A program made the position numbers and the translations under genes. Below are positions 1-8,821 of a stretch of DNA of 64,000 nucleotides, one piece after another (positions within the stretch are counted from its first letter, which is position 1; each line of letters opens with the position of its first letter). The notes under the pieces were generated by a model. The model was not told the origin of the DNA. It saw only the letters and a list, made by a program, of their open reading frames with translations, and ran no database searches. The stretch spans positions 3,906,001 through 3,970,000 of the forward strand of contig NC_016609.1 in the NCBI RefSeq assembly GCF_000246855.1, written 5' to 3'. The DNA comes from Niastella koreensis GR20-10 (GTDB lineage Bacteria > Bacteroidota > Bacteroidia > Chitinophagales > Chitinophagaceae).

Positions 1-376
1 AATAATTCAGGTTGGCGATGCACTGATACATGCCAGACCACATGCCCGCCATTACGGCCCTTACATCGTTATCCTGAAAATTATACTGAACACCCTGGTA
101 ATAGATATTCCTGATTGCCGGGGAGATGGTGGTATCATAACTTCTGCCCAATACCGATAACAAGCCATAGGTTAATTCGCGGCCATACAGCGTGGAGTCT
201 CCCATTTTCAGGTACACCCCGTTCAATATATCACGGAAACCCTGTTCACTGGCAAAAACAGTTTTTTCATTCACCTGTAACGGAGCATCCACATTCACCC
301 ATTTCTTACACGCCGCCACCCCGCCGGTCACAAGAATTAAGAACAGAATGATCATGCTATTTTTCCTTTTATACAT
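1..376 (-). CDS. SusD/RagB-like outer-membrane lipoprotein, N-terminal part (runs off the left edge)
   Basis: The visible 125 residues begin MYKRKNSM and contain a lipoprotein signal ending in VAAC (Cys23), followed by the KKWVNVD start and the 'FASEQGFRDILNGVYLKM' type helix usual in SusD N-termini (TPR region). SusD proteins sit on the cell surface as a lid on the SusC pore and bind oligosaccharides or other nutrients. It starts 18 bases after the stop of the SusC-like gene at 395-3562, so the two form the usual susC-susD operon. The C-terminal three quarters lie outside the window, so neither substrate nor completeness can be judged. Start chosen at the ATG at 376; a second Met at codon 8 is possible but would shorten the basic n-region. 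Confidence 0.85.
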   Translation of the reverse strand, partial: MYKRKNSMIILFLILVTGGVAACKKWVNVDAPLQVNEKTVFASEQGFRDILNGVYLKMGDSTLYGRELTYGLLSVLGRSYDTTISPAIRNIYYQGVQYNFQDNDVRAVMAGMWSGMYQCIANLNY

Positions 377-394
377 ATCAATTCGTTTATGCGG

Positions 395-3300
395 TTAGAA
401 AGCGGTTGTCAGTGAAAAAGTATAGGTGCGGTTGAAAGGATAATAAATACCTCTTTCGGCATTCATGCCGCCCGAACGGAACAGGTTGGTGGCGGTAAGC
501 CCTACCCTGGTATAATTTGACTTTATCCTGGCAAGAACAGATTTAGGCAGGCTGTAGCGCAAGGAAGCCACCGCATTGCTGATGTAATTGTTCTTTTCAA
601 CAAAACGCGTGGTGGCGTACGTTGGATCTGTTTTTAACCCATTTACCGAAACGGCTTTATACAACGCATTATCGCCCGGCTGGCTCCAGCGGTTATTCAA
701 CGCCCTGCTGTCTACGTTATACATCAGGTTGGCATTTTCCACTTTGTTGGCCAGGGTTTGGTTGTATGCTGAAGCGCCGTACTGGTAAAAACAATAGAAG
801 TCTGCGCTCCAGTTTTTTACCGTTACAGAGGTGCCGAAAGAACCCTGCCATTTTGGGTCATAATCACCGGCCGGTATCTTATCGGCGGCATCCCAGGTAA
901 ACGTTTCGGTGCCATCGGCCTTTACAAATTTTTCCTGGCCGGTTGCAGCGTCAATGCCTAACGACTTAACCGCCCAGATGCCGGTCAACGATTCCCCTTT
1001 TACATACCGGGGTTGAGGCCTGGTTTGGTCGGTAGTGGCTGCATCATTGAGCGTGTTCAGCGTTTGCAGGTAATCGGTAACTGCAGTGATGCGGTTTTCG
1101 TTATGGATCCCGTTTACCCGCACACTCCAGAATAGCTTCTTTTTTGTATCCCTGATAAGCTGGGCATTCAGATCAAACTCGAGGCCTTTATTTTCTATGT
1201 CCGCGCCATTATCGTAATAACTGAAGTTCTGGAAACCGGTATACACCGGTGAAGTAACCGGCAACACCAGGTTGGTGGTTGTATTTCGGTAGGCATTCAC
1301 TGTTAGTGAGATCCTGTTCCGGAACAGGCTTACATCCATACCCACGTTCTGTTGCTGTGTTTCAGGCGCCTGCAGGTTTTCGTTGCCAAAACCGGTTAAA
1401 TAAGCGCCGATCCCAACATCGCGGGTCCCCAATCCTGTTGAACCGGTAGATACATATTGCCTGCTTGTGATATAATTAAAACTGGTTTTTCCCAGGTAAC
1501 TCTGGTAAAACAGGTTGCCTGTTGTACCTACGCTGCCATATAAACGTAAAGTGGAAAGAATGTTATTTGGCTGGAAAAAATGTTCCTGGTGCAGGCTCCA
1601 GCTGGCCCCGGCGGACCAATGGATTGTAGCTGGGTGATTTTTACTGTATTGAGACGACTCATCGGCATTGACAGTGCCTTCCAGCTGATACCGGTTATCG
1701 TAACTATAACCAAGGTTACCATAACCTGAAATAAGCCGGGTGGTTATTTTACCCGCATCGGGCCTGGTATTGAGATAGGCATTGCCCAAAGCCAGGTCAG
1801 CGAATTTATCGCTGGTAAAACCAGCCAATGTAATACCAGCCGACTGGCTGTTGGTTTGCTGGGCAATTACACCCGTGGAAACATACAGCTGGTGCCGGTC
1901 GATCTTTTTAGTATAATCCAGGTTCAGATTACCATCAATACTCAGGAAATCATTTGCAATCTGCGTATAGGTACCTCTTTTAAAAAAACTATCGGGCGGA
2001 AAGTTGGCAAAGGCAAGATGACTGGGTGGCAAAAAGTTGTTGGTTTCATCCGACTGTTTACTGATACTCATTCTGCCGCTCAGTTTGAAACCATTCCCGA
2101 TGCTCCAGACAGCAGACAGCACATCGCTCAGCCTTGAATAATCAGTTGTATTGGTGGTAGACAGGCCGCCGTTCCAGGCAGGATTGAAAAAACGCACCGT
2201 ATCGGGGTTGGCATACATATCCAACAGCTTTTTAAATCCATGGGTCACCGGGTTAACGGGGTCCCAGAAAGCATTCTGTTTGGCATAGTCGGCAAAATTG
2301 CCATATGGGGAATTAGCTGCTTTGGAAGAGGTTACGGAAAGATAATTGGTTAAAAAAACATTCTTTACGTGTACATTTAAATAAGCGCCCAGGTTGATGT
2401 TCTTTCTGCCGGAACCTTTCATCACCCCCTGCATAGCATTATACGCCACATCTGCTCCATAAGCAATATCAAGGTCCCCCCCCTCGAGCGATAATGAATG
2501 GCGTTGTCCTATGCCCGTTTGAGTAGGTACAGCCAGCCAGTTGGTGTTCACCCCATCATCTACCTGCTGCTGCCTGTTTTGCCAGGCTGCGGCATTATTT
2601 GTGTATACCCCTGCTGCTTTATCAAGACCCAGCTTTTCTGCTGCGGTTGGTAAATGATAGGAAGACAGATCGGGTGAAGCAATTTGCACCTGGCCGGTAT
2701 ATGTTACGTTCATACGGCCGGCTTTCGGCTTCAGGGTTTGAATAAGCAATACGCCGTTCCCACCCCGGGCGCCATAAGCTGCCGTGGCTACCGCATCTTT
2801 CAACACCACGATCCTTTCAATGCGGTTCACATCTATATCAAGCACACTTTGCAAGGCAACCTGTACCCCGTTCAATATTATCACCGGCTGGTTGGGGTTA
2901 TAAATGTCACTGGCTACAAAATCGCCGGTGGAGGGATTCAATTGCGCATTGGTATTGGAAACACCTCCATGGGTGGCCATGGTAGCTGATGCTGGAAAAT
3001 TATTGCGGCCTCTGATACTTATAGCAGGGGCTGCATTGGGATCGTTGCCGGTATAATTATTTACTTCAACTATTAAGGAGGGAGCAAAATATCTTAGAAC
3101 GCTGATGAAGTTGAGGGCATTTACTTTTCGCAATTCGGCGCCATCGATGACCGAGTAAGCAGCCGCCGTATTTTCAAGCGGGCGCTGGTACAAACCGTTT
3201 GTAAAATCTTCCAGCGGCACATCCCTTTCCTGTTTAATCAGGCGAACCGTCAACTCCGGTTCTACCTTTTTATCCTGCGATAAATAACCGATCCTTGAGA

Positions 3301-3562
3301 TATTGACCACCTGGTAGTTTTTCACCGAATCAAGTTCTGCATATCCGTTCTCATTTGTATAAAACCTGTGTTTACCAATCATGACAAGCGCTTTGTTCAA
3401 GCCCGTGTCGCCCGACAGGTCTTTAACATAGATCCTGACTTTGTGATAGATGGAAGGAATACTGTCGCGCCTGATGACCTGAAAGTTTTCCCGCGCATAT
3501 AGTGTATTGACAAGACATAGCAGTACAACGCCAAAGGCAATTACAAGCTTCGTTTTTTTCAT
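395..3562 (-). CDS. SusC/RagA-family TonB-dependent outer-membrane receptor
   Basis: A 1055-residue receptor with a signal peptide (about 1-23, ending LYAREN), a degenerate carboxypeptidase-regulatory-like beta domain (about 40-110), a TonB plug (about 130-285, with the motifs 'SIRGRNNF', 'VIILNGVQV', 'IERIVVLKDAVATAAYG' and 'GGNGVLLIQT' typical of the SusC clade) and a 22-strand type barrel to the C-terminus, which ends in Phe. It imports substrate across the outer membrane with energy from TonB-ExbBD. The partner SusD gene follows directly. No degradative enzyme of this operon is visible in the window, so the substrate is unknown. It is divergent from the LytS/LytTR pair at 3826, and a regulatory link to that pair is possible but only inferred from position. 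Confidence 0.93.
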   Translation of the reverse strand: MKKTKLVIAFGVVLLCLVNTLYARENFQVIRRDSIPSIYHKVRIYVKDLSGDTGLNKALVMIGKHRFYTNENGYAELDSVKNYQVVNISRIGYLSQDKKVEPELTVRLIKQERDVPLEDFTNGLYQRPLENTAAAYSVIDGAELRKVNALNFISVLRYFAPSLIVEVNNYTGNDPNAAPAISIRGRNNFPASATMATHGGVSNTNAQLNPSTGDFVASDIYNPNQPVIILNGVQVALQSVLDIDVNRIERIVVLKDAVATAAYGARGGNGVLLIQTLKPKAGRMNVTYTGQVQIASPDLSSYHLPTAAEKLGLDKAAGVYTNNAAAWQNRQQQVDDGVNTNWLAVPTQTGIGQRHSLSLEGGDLDIAYGADVAYNAMQGVMKGSGRKNINLGAYLNVHVKNVFLTNYLSVTSSKAANSPYGNFADYAKQNAFWDPVNPVTHGFKKLLDMYANPDTVRFFNPAWNGGLSTTNTTDYSRLSDVLSAVWSIGNGFKLSGRMSISKQSDETNNFLPPSHLAFANFPPDSFFKRGTYTQIANDFLSIDGNLNLDYTKKIDRHQLYVSTGVIAQQTNSQSAGITLAGFTSDKFADLALGNAYLNTRPDAGKITTRLISGYGNLGYSYDNRYQLEGTVNADESSQYSKNHPATIHWSAGASWSLHQEHFFQPNNILSTLRLYGSVGTTGNLFYQSYLGKTSFNYITSRQYVSTGSTGLGTRDVGIGAYLTGFGNENLQAPETQQQNVGMDVSLFRNRISLTVNAYRNTTTNLVLPVTSPVYTGFQNFSYYDNGADIENKGLEFDLNAQLIRDTKKKLFWSVRVNGIHNENRITAVTDYLQTLNTLNDAATTDQTRPQPRYVKGESLTGIWAVKSLGIDAATGQEKFVKADGTETFTWDAADKIPAGDYDPKWQGSFGTSVTVKNWSADFYCFYQYGASAYNQTLANKVENANLMYNVDSRALNNRWSQPGDNALYKAVSVNGLKTDPTYATTRFVEKNNYISNAVASLRYSLPKSVLARIKSNYTRVGLTATNLFRSGGMNAERGIYYPFNRTYTFSLTTAF

Positions 3563-3652
3563 TAGCGAGTTATAGGTTTTGGAATACTGGAATGTTAAAT
3601 TAACAGAGTTTTGGGAGGTTGTTTTGACTGTTCTACAAACTGGACATTCCAG

Positions 3653-3696
3653 TTGACCAATATTCCCTTCAGACTGACCAAAATTTCATCAACCAA
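3653..3696. promoter_or_regulatory. Candidate operator: repeated TTGACCAA-type boxes between divergent genes
   Basis: In the 263-base gap between the susC-like gene and the kinase gene, TTGACCAA (3653-3660), CTGACCAA (3674-3681) and TCAACCAA (3689-3696) recur in the same direction. The first two start 21 bases apart, about two helical turns, the spacing known for LytTR-family direct-repeat operators. LytTR binding is an inference from that spacing and from the two LytTR genes next door. Confidence 0.35.
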
Positions 3697-3761
3697 TACC
3701 ATTGATTCGTCCGGCAAAAACAACAACATGTCCATTGAAAAAATTGTACGCCCAATATTTT

Positions 3762-3781
3762 AATAGATTACTGTGGTCAAT
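3762..3781 (+). promoter_or_regulatory. Conserved element upstream of first kinase gene
   Basis: AATAGATTACTGTGGTCAAT lies 45 bases before the TTG start of the first kinase gene. A near copy (AATAGATTACCGCCGTCAAT, 5742-5761) lies 42 bases before the TTG of the second kinase gene. Flanking sequence is also alike (CGGCAAAAACA about 45 bases further upstream in both), so the duplicated block includes the 5' regulatory region. Its function is not known. Confidence 0.5.
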
Positions 3782-3825
3782 TGCATTTTTAAAATTGAGT
3801 TTGTTTACTTTTTAATATTGAAACC

Positions 3826-4932
3826 TTGACGCCGCTGCTTTTTAATCGAAGGCCATTCCCTGTTTTGCTTGCTCACTGGGCGGCCTGGATCATTATATAT
3901 TCGCTTAGCTATCTTCCCACTGCCTTAAATGCCCCCAGGATCAACTGGACCCTTTTTTACCAGCAATATCTGGGGTTGAGTTCTGTTAACTTCTTTTTAT
4001 TTTACGTGGTAGCTTTTTACCTGTTGCGCGGGCTGGGCATGCAAAAAACCAGGTGGATCTGGTTGGCTATAAGCTGTATTGTATTGGTAATCTTGTTTAC
4101 TTATTTGAAATTCCGGCTCTATACTTATTTCACCGGGCAGGCGCTCTATAACAATATAAATGCCCCTGAATTCCTGAAGCAGCGTTGGCATAAAGAAACA
4201 ACCAAGCCCCTGGGGATCTTCAGCTACCACTTCAGAAGCTATTTTCAGGCGAATCTGTTCTATTCATTTTCGATTGTGGTGGTTGCCATAGCTTACCGCT
4301 CCGTTATTGCCTGGTACCTCCAGGAAAAAAGCAGGCGGGAACTGGAGAACCAGAAATTGAAGGCAGAACTGGCCTTCCTGGAAAGCCAGATCAACCCACA
4401 TTTCCTGTTCAATGCCCTGAATAATATTTATGCCTTATCGGTGCAGGAAAACAGCAAATTGACTGGCAACAGTTTGTTGAAGCTGTCGGACCTGTTGCGG
4501 TATATGCTGTACGAAAAAGAGGAAGCGGGCGACCTGGTACCGCTCGATAAAGAGATCCTGCACATCAATAATTACATTGACCTGGAGAAGATCCGTCACC
4601 GGGGCCCCATTCATATTGATTTCTCCATACAAGGTGAGATAAATGGTAAAATGGTAGTGCCCCTGCTGATCTTTCCATTGATAGAGAACGCCTGCAAACA
4701 TGGCATTCTTACTGACGCTAAAAGCCCGGTTACCATACTCCTGAACGTAACTGAAGACCGCCTGGAATTTTCACTGGCCAATTATTGCAATAATTACCAA
4801 AAGGACAAAGCGGGTGGTATTGGGGTGCAGAATGTAAAAAAACGACTGGAGTTGATCTATGGCGCACAACATAGCTTTCAGGAAATAAAAACCGGGAACA
4901 GGTATACTGTAAATTTAAACATACCATTATAA
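3826..4932 (+). CDS. LytS/YehU-type membrane sensor histidine kinase (first copy)
   Basis: A 368-residue protein with four predicted membrane helices in the first 165 residues, a short coiled linker (about 166-185, 'EKSRRELENQKLKAEL'), the His_kinase (PF06580) phosphoacceptor motif NPHFLFNALNN with His192, and a HATPase domain with N-box 'PLIENACKHG' and G-box 'GGIGVQNVKKRL'. It probably phosphorylates the LytTR regulator that starts 6 bases downstream. The frame is closed by a TGA at 3796-3798 and holds no ATG before the membrane helices, so the start is the TTG at 3826. The same TTG-ACG-CC(C/G) start is conserved in the paralogue, which supports it. The signal sensed cannot be read from the sequence. 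Confidence 0.92.
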   Translation: MTPLLFNRRPFPVLLAHWAAWIIIYSLSYLPTALNAPRINWTLFYQQYLGLSSVNFFLFYVVAFYLLRGLGMQKTRWIWLAISCIVLVILFTYLKFRLYTYFTGQALYNNINAPEFLKQRWHKETTKPLGIFSYHFRSYFQANLFYSFSIVVVAIAYRSVIAWYLQEKSRRELENQKLKAELAFLESQINPHFLFNALNNIYALSVQENSKLTGNSLLKLSDLLRYMLYEKEEAGDLVPLDKEILHINNYIDLEKIRHRGPIHIDFSIQGEINGKMVVPLLIFPLIENACKHGILTDAKSPVTILLNVTEDRLEFSLANYCNNYQKDKAGGIGVQNVKKRLELIYGAQHSFQEIKTGNRYTVNLNIPL

Positions 4933-4938
4933 CGTATT

Positions 4939-5658
4939 ATGTCTTCTATGTTCACCTGCATGGTCATTGACGATGAGCCGCTGGCCATCCAATTGCTGGC
5001 AAACCATATCGGCAAACTGCCTTTTCTGGAACTTACCAACGAGTTCAATGATCCCATGGAGGCGTTGCTCAGTTTCAGCAACCATCCCGTTGATCTTATT
5101 TTCCTGGATATCCAAATGCCCCAGTTGAATGGCATTCAGTTTATGAAGCTGTTACAGAACCGGTCCCGGGTAATTATCACGTCTGCCTACCAGAAATACG
5201 CCATAGAAGGGTTTGAACACGATGTGGTGGATTATTTATTGAAACCCATCCGGTTTGAACGGTTTTACAAAGCGGTTGAAAAGGCTTATAAACTAAAAAA
5301 TCCCGACCAGCAACCGGAGCCGCCAAAAGAATTACAACCTGCTACCGGTGGGTATATTTTTGTAAAAGTGGAAACGAGAATGGTAAGGATAGAACTGGAT
5401 GATATTTTGTTTGTTGAGGGGTTGAAAAACTATGTATCCATCAATACAAAAACCCAAAAGTTCATTTCCCTGCAAACAATGAAACAACTGGAAGAAACTT
5501 TACCGCATAACCGTTTTGTACGGGTACACAAAAGCTTCATCATTGCGCTCGACAAGATCAGCTCCATCGAGCGCCAGGAAATAACTATCCAGGATCGCAT
5601 TGTGCCCATTGGCCTTACTTTCCAGGAACAATTTTTCAAATTGCTGGATGCGCTGTAA
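4939..5658 (+). CDS. LytTR-family DNA-binding response regulator (first copy)
   Basis: A 239-residue regulator. The receiver domain (about 5-120) has the acidic pocket D11-D12, phosphoacceptor D57 in 'FLDIQMP', and the switch residues 'ITSAY' and 'LLKPI'. The LytTR DNA-binding domain (about 140-238) starts at 'GGYIFVKVETRMVRIELDDILFVEG' and contains the conserved 'NRFVRVHKSFIIAL' strand. It is co-transcribed with the kinase 6 bases upstream. LytTR proteins bind paired direct repeats about 21 bases apart; candidate boxes lie at 3653-3696. It is about 75% identical by eye to the regulator at 6909-7646, a tandem duplication product. Confidence 0.93.
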   Translation: MSSMFTCMVIDDEPLAIQLLANHIGKLPFLELTNEFNDPMEALLSFSNHPVDLIFLDIQMPQLNGIQFMKLLQNRSRVIITSAYQKYAIEGFEHDVVDYLLKPIRFERFYKAVEKAYKLKNPDQQPEPPKELQPATGGYIFVKVETRMVRIELDDILFVEGLKNYVSINTKTQKFISLQTMKQLEETLPHNRFVRVHKSFIIALDKISSIERQEITIQDRIVPIGLTFQEQFFKLLDAL

Positions 5659-5741
5659 CGAAAACTCATCCATTAAAACCGGCAATTGGTACGGCAAAAA
5701 CACCAATATATCCTTTGTCATTTTCTTTCCTTCATTAAATC

Positions 5742-5761
5742 AATAGATTACCGCCGTCAAT
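5742..5761 (+). promoter_or_regulatory. Conserved element upstream of second kinase gene
   Basis: AATAGATTACCGCCGTCAAT is the second copy of the 20-base element described at 3762-3781. It differs at three or four central bases and sits at nearly the same distance from the kinase start (42 against 45 bases). Retention of the two ends after duplication, while surrounding bases drifted, suggests a binding or promoter function. Confidence 0.5.
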
Positions 5762-5802
5762 ACTATTTAAAAAACGTTCACTACATTTTAATATTGCCTC
5801 TT

Positions 5803-6912
5803 TTGACGCCCGCGCTTTTTAACAGAAGGCCTTTGTTTATATTTTTTGCTCATTGGGCAACCTGGTTGCTTGTATATGCGATCACCTTTCTTCCCATGGC
5901 ATTGAATGCACCGTGGATCGGCTGGGCCTTTTTTTGTGAAAGCTTCCTGGTAATAGCCACTGTTAACTTCCTGCTGTTTTACCTGGCGGCTTTTTACCTG
6001 ATGCAAAAGATTGAAATTAAAAGAACCAGGGGGGCCTGGTTAAGTATCAGCTGTCTTGTATTGCCCGTGTTATTAACTTACCTTAAATTCAGGATCTCGG
6101 TTTATTTTATGGGGCATGTGCTGGCCGATAAAACTGTACAACTGCCTGCTTCCTACCGGGAGCAATGGCAGGAAGCAACACAGGGAACCCGGGGCTTATT
6201 CAGCGCCCCCTTTAAAACCTATTTTCAAACGAACATCTATTTTTCGTTTTCCATTGTTGTAATAGCCATTGCCTATCGCTCGGCCGTTGCCTGGTACCTG
6301 CAGGAAAAGAACCGGCGCGAACTGGAGAACCAGAAATTACGGGCCGAACTTTCGTTCCTTGTAATGCAGGTAAACCCCCATTTCCTCTTCAATGCACTGA
6401 ACAATATTTATTCCTTGCTGGTACTGGAAAACAGTAAACTGGCAGGGAACAGCATTCTTAAACTCTCGGAACTGCTGCGGTATATGTTGTATGAAAAAGC
6501 GGATGAGAACAATAAAGTGGCGCTTGAAAGAGAGATCCGGCATATCAACAGCTATATCGACCTGGAAAAAATGCGCCGTTCCGAACGGGTGTATTTCAAC
6601 TTCTCCATTGAAGGTGATGTTTGCACCAAACGGGTAGCTCCCCTTCTGCTGTTCCCATTGGTAGAAAATTCTTTCAAACATGGGGTGCTTACCGACCCCG
6701 GCAAACCGGTGATTTTACAGTTAAACGTAACAGATGAGCAATTGTATTTTTCCCTGGAAAACTACAAGAACAGTCATCTGAAAGACACAGTGGGCGGCAT
6801 TGGCATTCAGAATGTAAAAAAACGCCTGGAGCTTATCTATGGCAGCCATTTTACTTTCCATGAAACTCAAAACGAGGAGGTGTATAAAGTAAAATTACAA
6901 TTACCTTTATGA
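5803..6912 (+). CDS. LytS/YehU-type membrane sensor histidine kinase (second copy)
   Basis: A paralogue of the kinase at 3826-4932, 369 residues with the same plan: four N-terminal membrane helices, linker 'EKNRRELENQKLRAEL', NPHFLFNALNN with His193, N-box 'PLVENSFKHG' and G-box 'GGIGIQNVKKRL'. An open frame extends upstream to 5686, but the extra 39 residues have no counterpart in the first copy and would cover the conserved upstream element at 5742. I therefore place the start at the TTG at 5803, matching the TTG start of the first copy. The stop overlaps the ATG of its LytTR partner (ATGA at 6909-6912), which indicates translational coupling. In the first pair the gap is instead 6 bases. 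Confidence 0.9.
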   Translation: MTPALFNRRPLFIFFAHWATWLLVYAITFLPMALNAPWIGWAFFCESFLVIATVNFLLFYLAAFYLMQKIEIKRTRGAWLSISCLVLPVLLTYLKFRISVYFMGHVLADKTVQLPASYREQWQEATQGTRGLFSAPFKTYFQTNIYFSFSIVVIAIAYRSAVAWYLQEKNRRELENQKLRAELSFLVMQVNPHFLFNALNNIYSLLVLENSKLAGNSILKLSELLRYMLYEKADENNKVALEREIRHINSYIDLEKMRRSERVYFNFSIEGDVCTKRVAPLLLFPLVENSFKHGVLTDPGKPVILQLNVTDEQLYFSLENYKNSHLKDTVGGIGIQNVKKRLELIYGSHFTFHETQNEEVYKVKLQLPL

Positions 6913-7646
6913 ATGAAAATGTCCCTGCTATGTTGCAATGCATGGTAATAGACGACGAACCCCTTGCCATTCAGCTGCTGGTGAACCACATCGGCAAAGT
7001 GCCTTTTTTACAACTGGCCGGCACCTTTAACAACCCCATGGAGGCTTTGCTCCACATTAACACAAACCCCATCGACCTCATTTTCCTGGATATTCAAATG
7101 CCCCAGTTAAACGGCGTACAGTTTATGCAATTACTGCAAAACCGCGCCCAGGTAATTGTAACCTCTGCGTATGACAAATACGCCATCGATGGGTTTGAAC
7201 ACAATGTGGTGGACTATATGATAAAGCCCATTGCGTTTGAACGATTTTACAAGGCCGCTGAAAAGGCTTATAACCTGAAAAACCCGGGCCAGAAGGCAGA
7301 ACAACCTAAAGACGCCTACCCTGCCACAGGCGGTTACATTTTTGTGAAGGTGGAAACCAAGATGGTGCGGGTAGAGCTGGACGATATTTTATTTATAGAA
7401 GGGCTGAAGAACTATGTATCCATTCAAACAAAAACCCAGCGCATTATTACCCTGCAGGTAATGAAGCAGCTGGAAGAAATATTGCCACCCAATCGCTTCG
7501 TACGGGTGCACAAGAGCTACATTATTGCGCTGGACAAGATCACTTCCATCGAGCGCCAGGAGATCACGATCAAAGACCGCATTATTCCTATTGGGATCAC
7601 TTATCAGGAGCAGTTCTTTAAACTACTGGAGACGAGGAAACCCTAG
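6909..7646 (+). CDS. LytTR-family DNA-binding response regulator (second copy)
   Basis: A 245-residue response regulator with receiver residues 'VIDDEP', phosphoacceptor Asp in 'FLDIQMP', 'VTSAY' and 'MIKPI', followed by a LytTR domain ('GGYIFVKVETKMVRVELDDILFIEG', 'NRFVRVHKSYIIAL'). The LytTR recognition region is almost unchanged from the first copy, so both may bind related operators. Divergence is concentrated in the linker and in receiver surface residues, as expected if the two kinase-regulator pairs have been insulated from each other. Its TAG stop (7644-7646) forms the first word of the palindromic element at 7644-7744. Confidence 0.93.
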   Translation: MNENVPAMLQCMVIDDEPLAIQLLVNHIGKVPFLQLAGTFNNPMEALLHINTNPIDLIFLDIQMPQLNGVQFMQLLQNRAQVIVTSAYDKYAIDGFEHNVVDYMIKPIAFERFYKAAEKAYNLKNPGQKAEQPKDAYPATGGYIFVKVETKMVRVELDDILFIEGLKNYVSIQTKTQRIITLQVMKQLEEILPPNRFVRVHKSYIIALDKITSIERQEITIKDRIIPIGITYQEQFFKLLETRKP

Positions 7647-7744
7647 TAGTGAGTTGTGAGTTGTCAGTTGTGAGTGGGTTCCCGACTGTTCAGAAGTCTA
7701 AAAAATCGCGAGCTCACTCACAACTCACTACTGACAACTCACTA
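7644..7744. repeat. Intergenic palindromic word-repeat element A
   Basis: The left side is made of TAGTGAG/TTGTGAG/TTGTCAG words and leads into GTGAGTGGGTTCCCGAC (7670-7686). The right side mirrors it (AATCGCGAGCTCACTCAC, 7704-7721, then CAACTCACTACTGACAACTC). It fills the whole gap between two convergent genes, and the TAG stop codons of both genes are its outermost words. The core arms recur in element B (37724-37814). It could fold into a long hairpin acting on both converging transcripts; that role is inference. Confidence 0.8.
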
Positions 7745-8812
7745 TTTAATAAACACTATCGTACTGGGATTAATTGCCGGTGAAGTTGAGAAGTTAAACT
7801 TCTTATTACCATTCTTATCAAAGCAAAATACCTCGCCTGAAGTTTTGTAATCTTTTGCATCGGTAACGTATACATCGCCATTGGCAGGATCTACATTCAC
7901 ATTATACGGGTTCATTACTTTGGTGCCATCGGTAACGAAGTTGGCGCTCACCTGGGAAAAATCGGTGGTGCTTAATTTACGTACGGTTGCTACGCCATAA
8001 TAACTGGCCGCGGCATACAGGGCATTGTTATAGTATTTGATGCGGCCTACTGCGGTATCAGCTACTTTTACAACTGAATTGGTGGCAGTGCTTACTTTAA
8101 CCAGTCTTGATTTATACAAACCGGCATAATCAGGTCCACAGGAGATGTACAAATTACCAGCCTCATCTGAAGTCATATAGCCGGGGTTATAGCCTACGGT
8201 TATTTTTTTAGTTTCGGTCATGGTGGTCAGGTCTACTATAGAAACCGTTGAATCGCTCACGGCATTCAATGCACCGGAAACAGCCACATATAATTTATCG
8301 CCCAGGATAGCCATTTGCTCCAGGTTGGGCCCGATGTTGATGTCCTTTTCAATAGCCAGGCTGGTGGTATCGATCACTGAAACTTTACCATCCCAGTTAG
8401 ACACCAATACTTTGCCTTTATAAGACGTTACATAACGTGGCTGACGGTTTACATTGCCGGCGGTTTTAAAACTGATGTTGGTGATCTTTACACCTGTATG
8501 CGCATCGGCAACAGTTACCACCCCTGATTCATTCATTACAATATACAGTTTGGTACCATAGATCAACATGTCGTTACCCGTATCGCCCAGTCCGGTACCG
8601 CCGTTTGTTTTGGCGAAAAAATCGGTACTGCTAACGCCGGTAGTGTTATTGTAATACGAAAGCATGCTGTTGTTTTGCTGCCACAGTCCTTCGCTCAATA
8701 CATATACCCCGGTGGTAACTTTTGGCGCCGACGAATCGTCCTTATCTTTTTTACACGATGTTATACCAATTACCAATAGGGATACAAACAAAATGATCCT
8801 GTTGTGTTTCAT
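7742..8812 (-). CDS. btuG: BtuG-like beta-propeller surface lipoprotein (YncE/DUF5074 type)
   Basis: A 356-residue lipoprotein: signal with lipobox ITSC (Cys20), a Lys/Asp/Ser-rich linker, then repeated propeller blades (for example 'GTGLGDTGNDMLIYGTKLYIVMNESGVVTVADAHTG', 'PRYVTSYKGKVLVSNWDGKVSVIDTTSL', 'GYMTSDEAGNLYISCG'). It starts 9 bases after the stop of the BtuB-like receptor and lies under the same cobalamin riboswitch. In Bacteroides, BtuG is a surface propeller that binds vitamin B12 tightly and caps BtuB; operon position and fold support that role here. The gene symbol rests on context, since B12-contact residues were not checked. Its TAG stop is part of repeat element A. Confidence 0.8.
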   Translation of the reverse strand: MKHNRIILFVSLLVIGITSCKKDKDDSSAPKVTTGVYVLSEGLWQQNNSMLSYYNNTTGVSSTDFFAKTNGGTGLGDTGNDMLIYGTKLYIVMNESGVVTVADAHTGVKITNISFKTAGNVNRQPRYVTSYKGKVLVSNWDGKVSVIDTTSLAIEKDINIGPNLEQMAILGDKLYVAVSGALNAVSDSTVSIVDLTTMTETKKITVGYNPGYMTSDEAGNLYISCGPDYAGLYKSRLVKVSTATNSVVKVADTAVGRIKYYNNALYAAASYYGVATVRKLSTTDFSQVSANFVTDGTKVMNPYNVNVDPANGDVYVTDAKDYKTSGEVFCFDKNGNKKFNFSTSPAINPSTIVFIK

Positions 8813-8821
8813 TGCAATGAA

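Noticed and set aside
5686-5802. Upstream extension of the second kinase gene to 5686
   Set aside because: The added residues are absent from the first copy and would cover the conserved upstream element; the shared TTG start at 5803 fits better.
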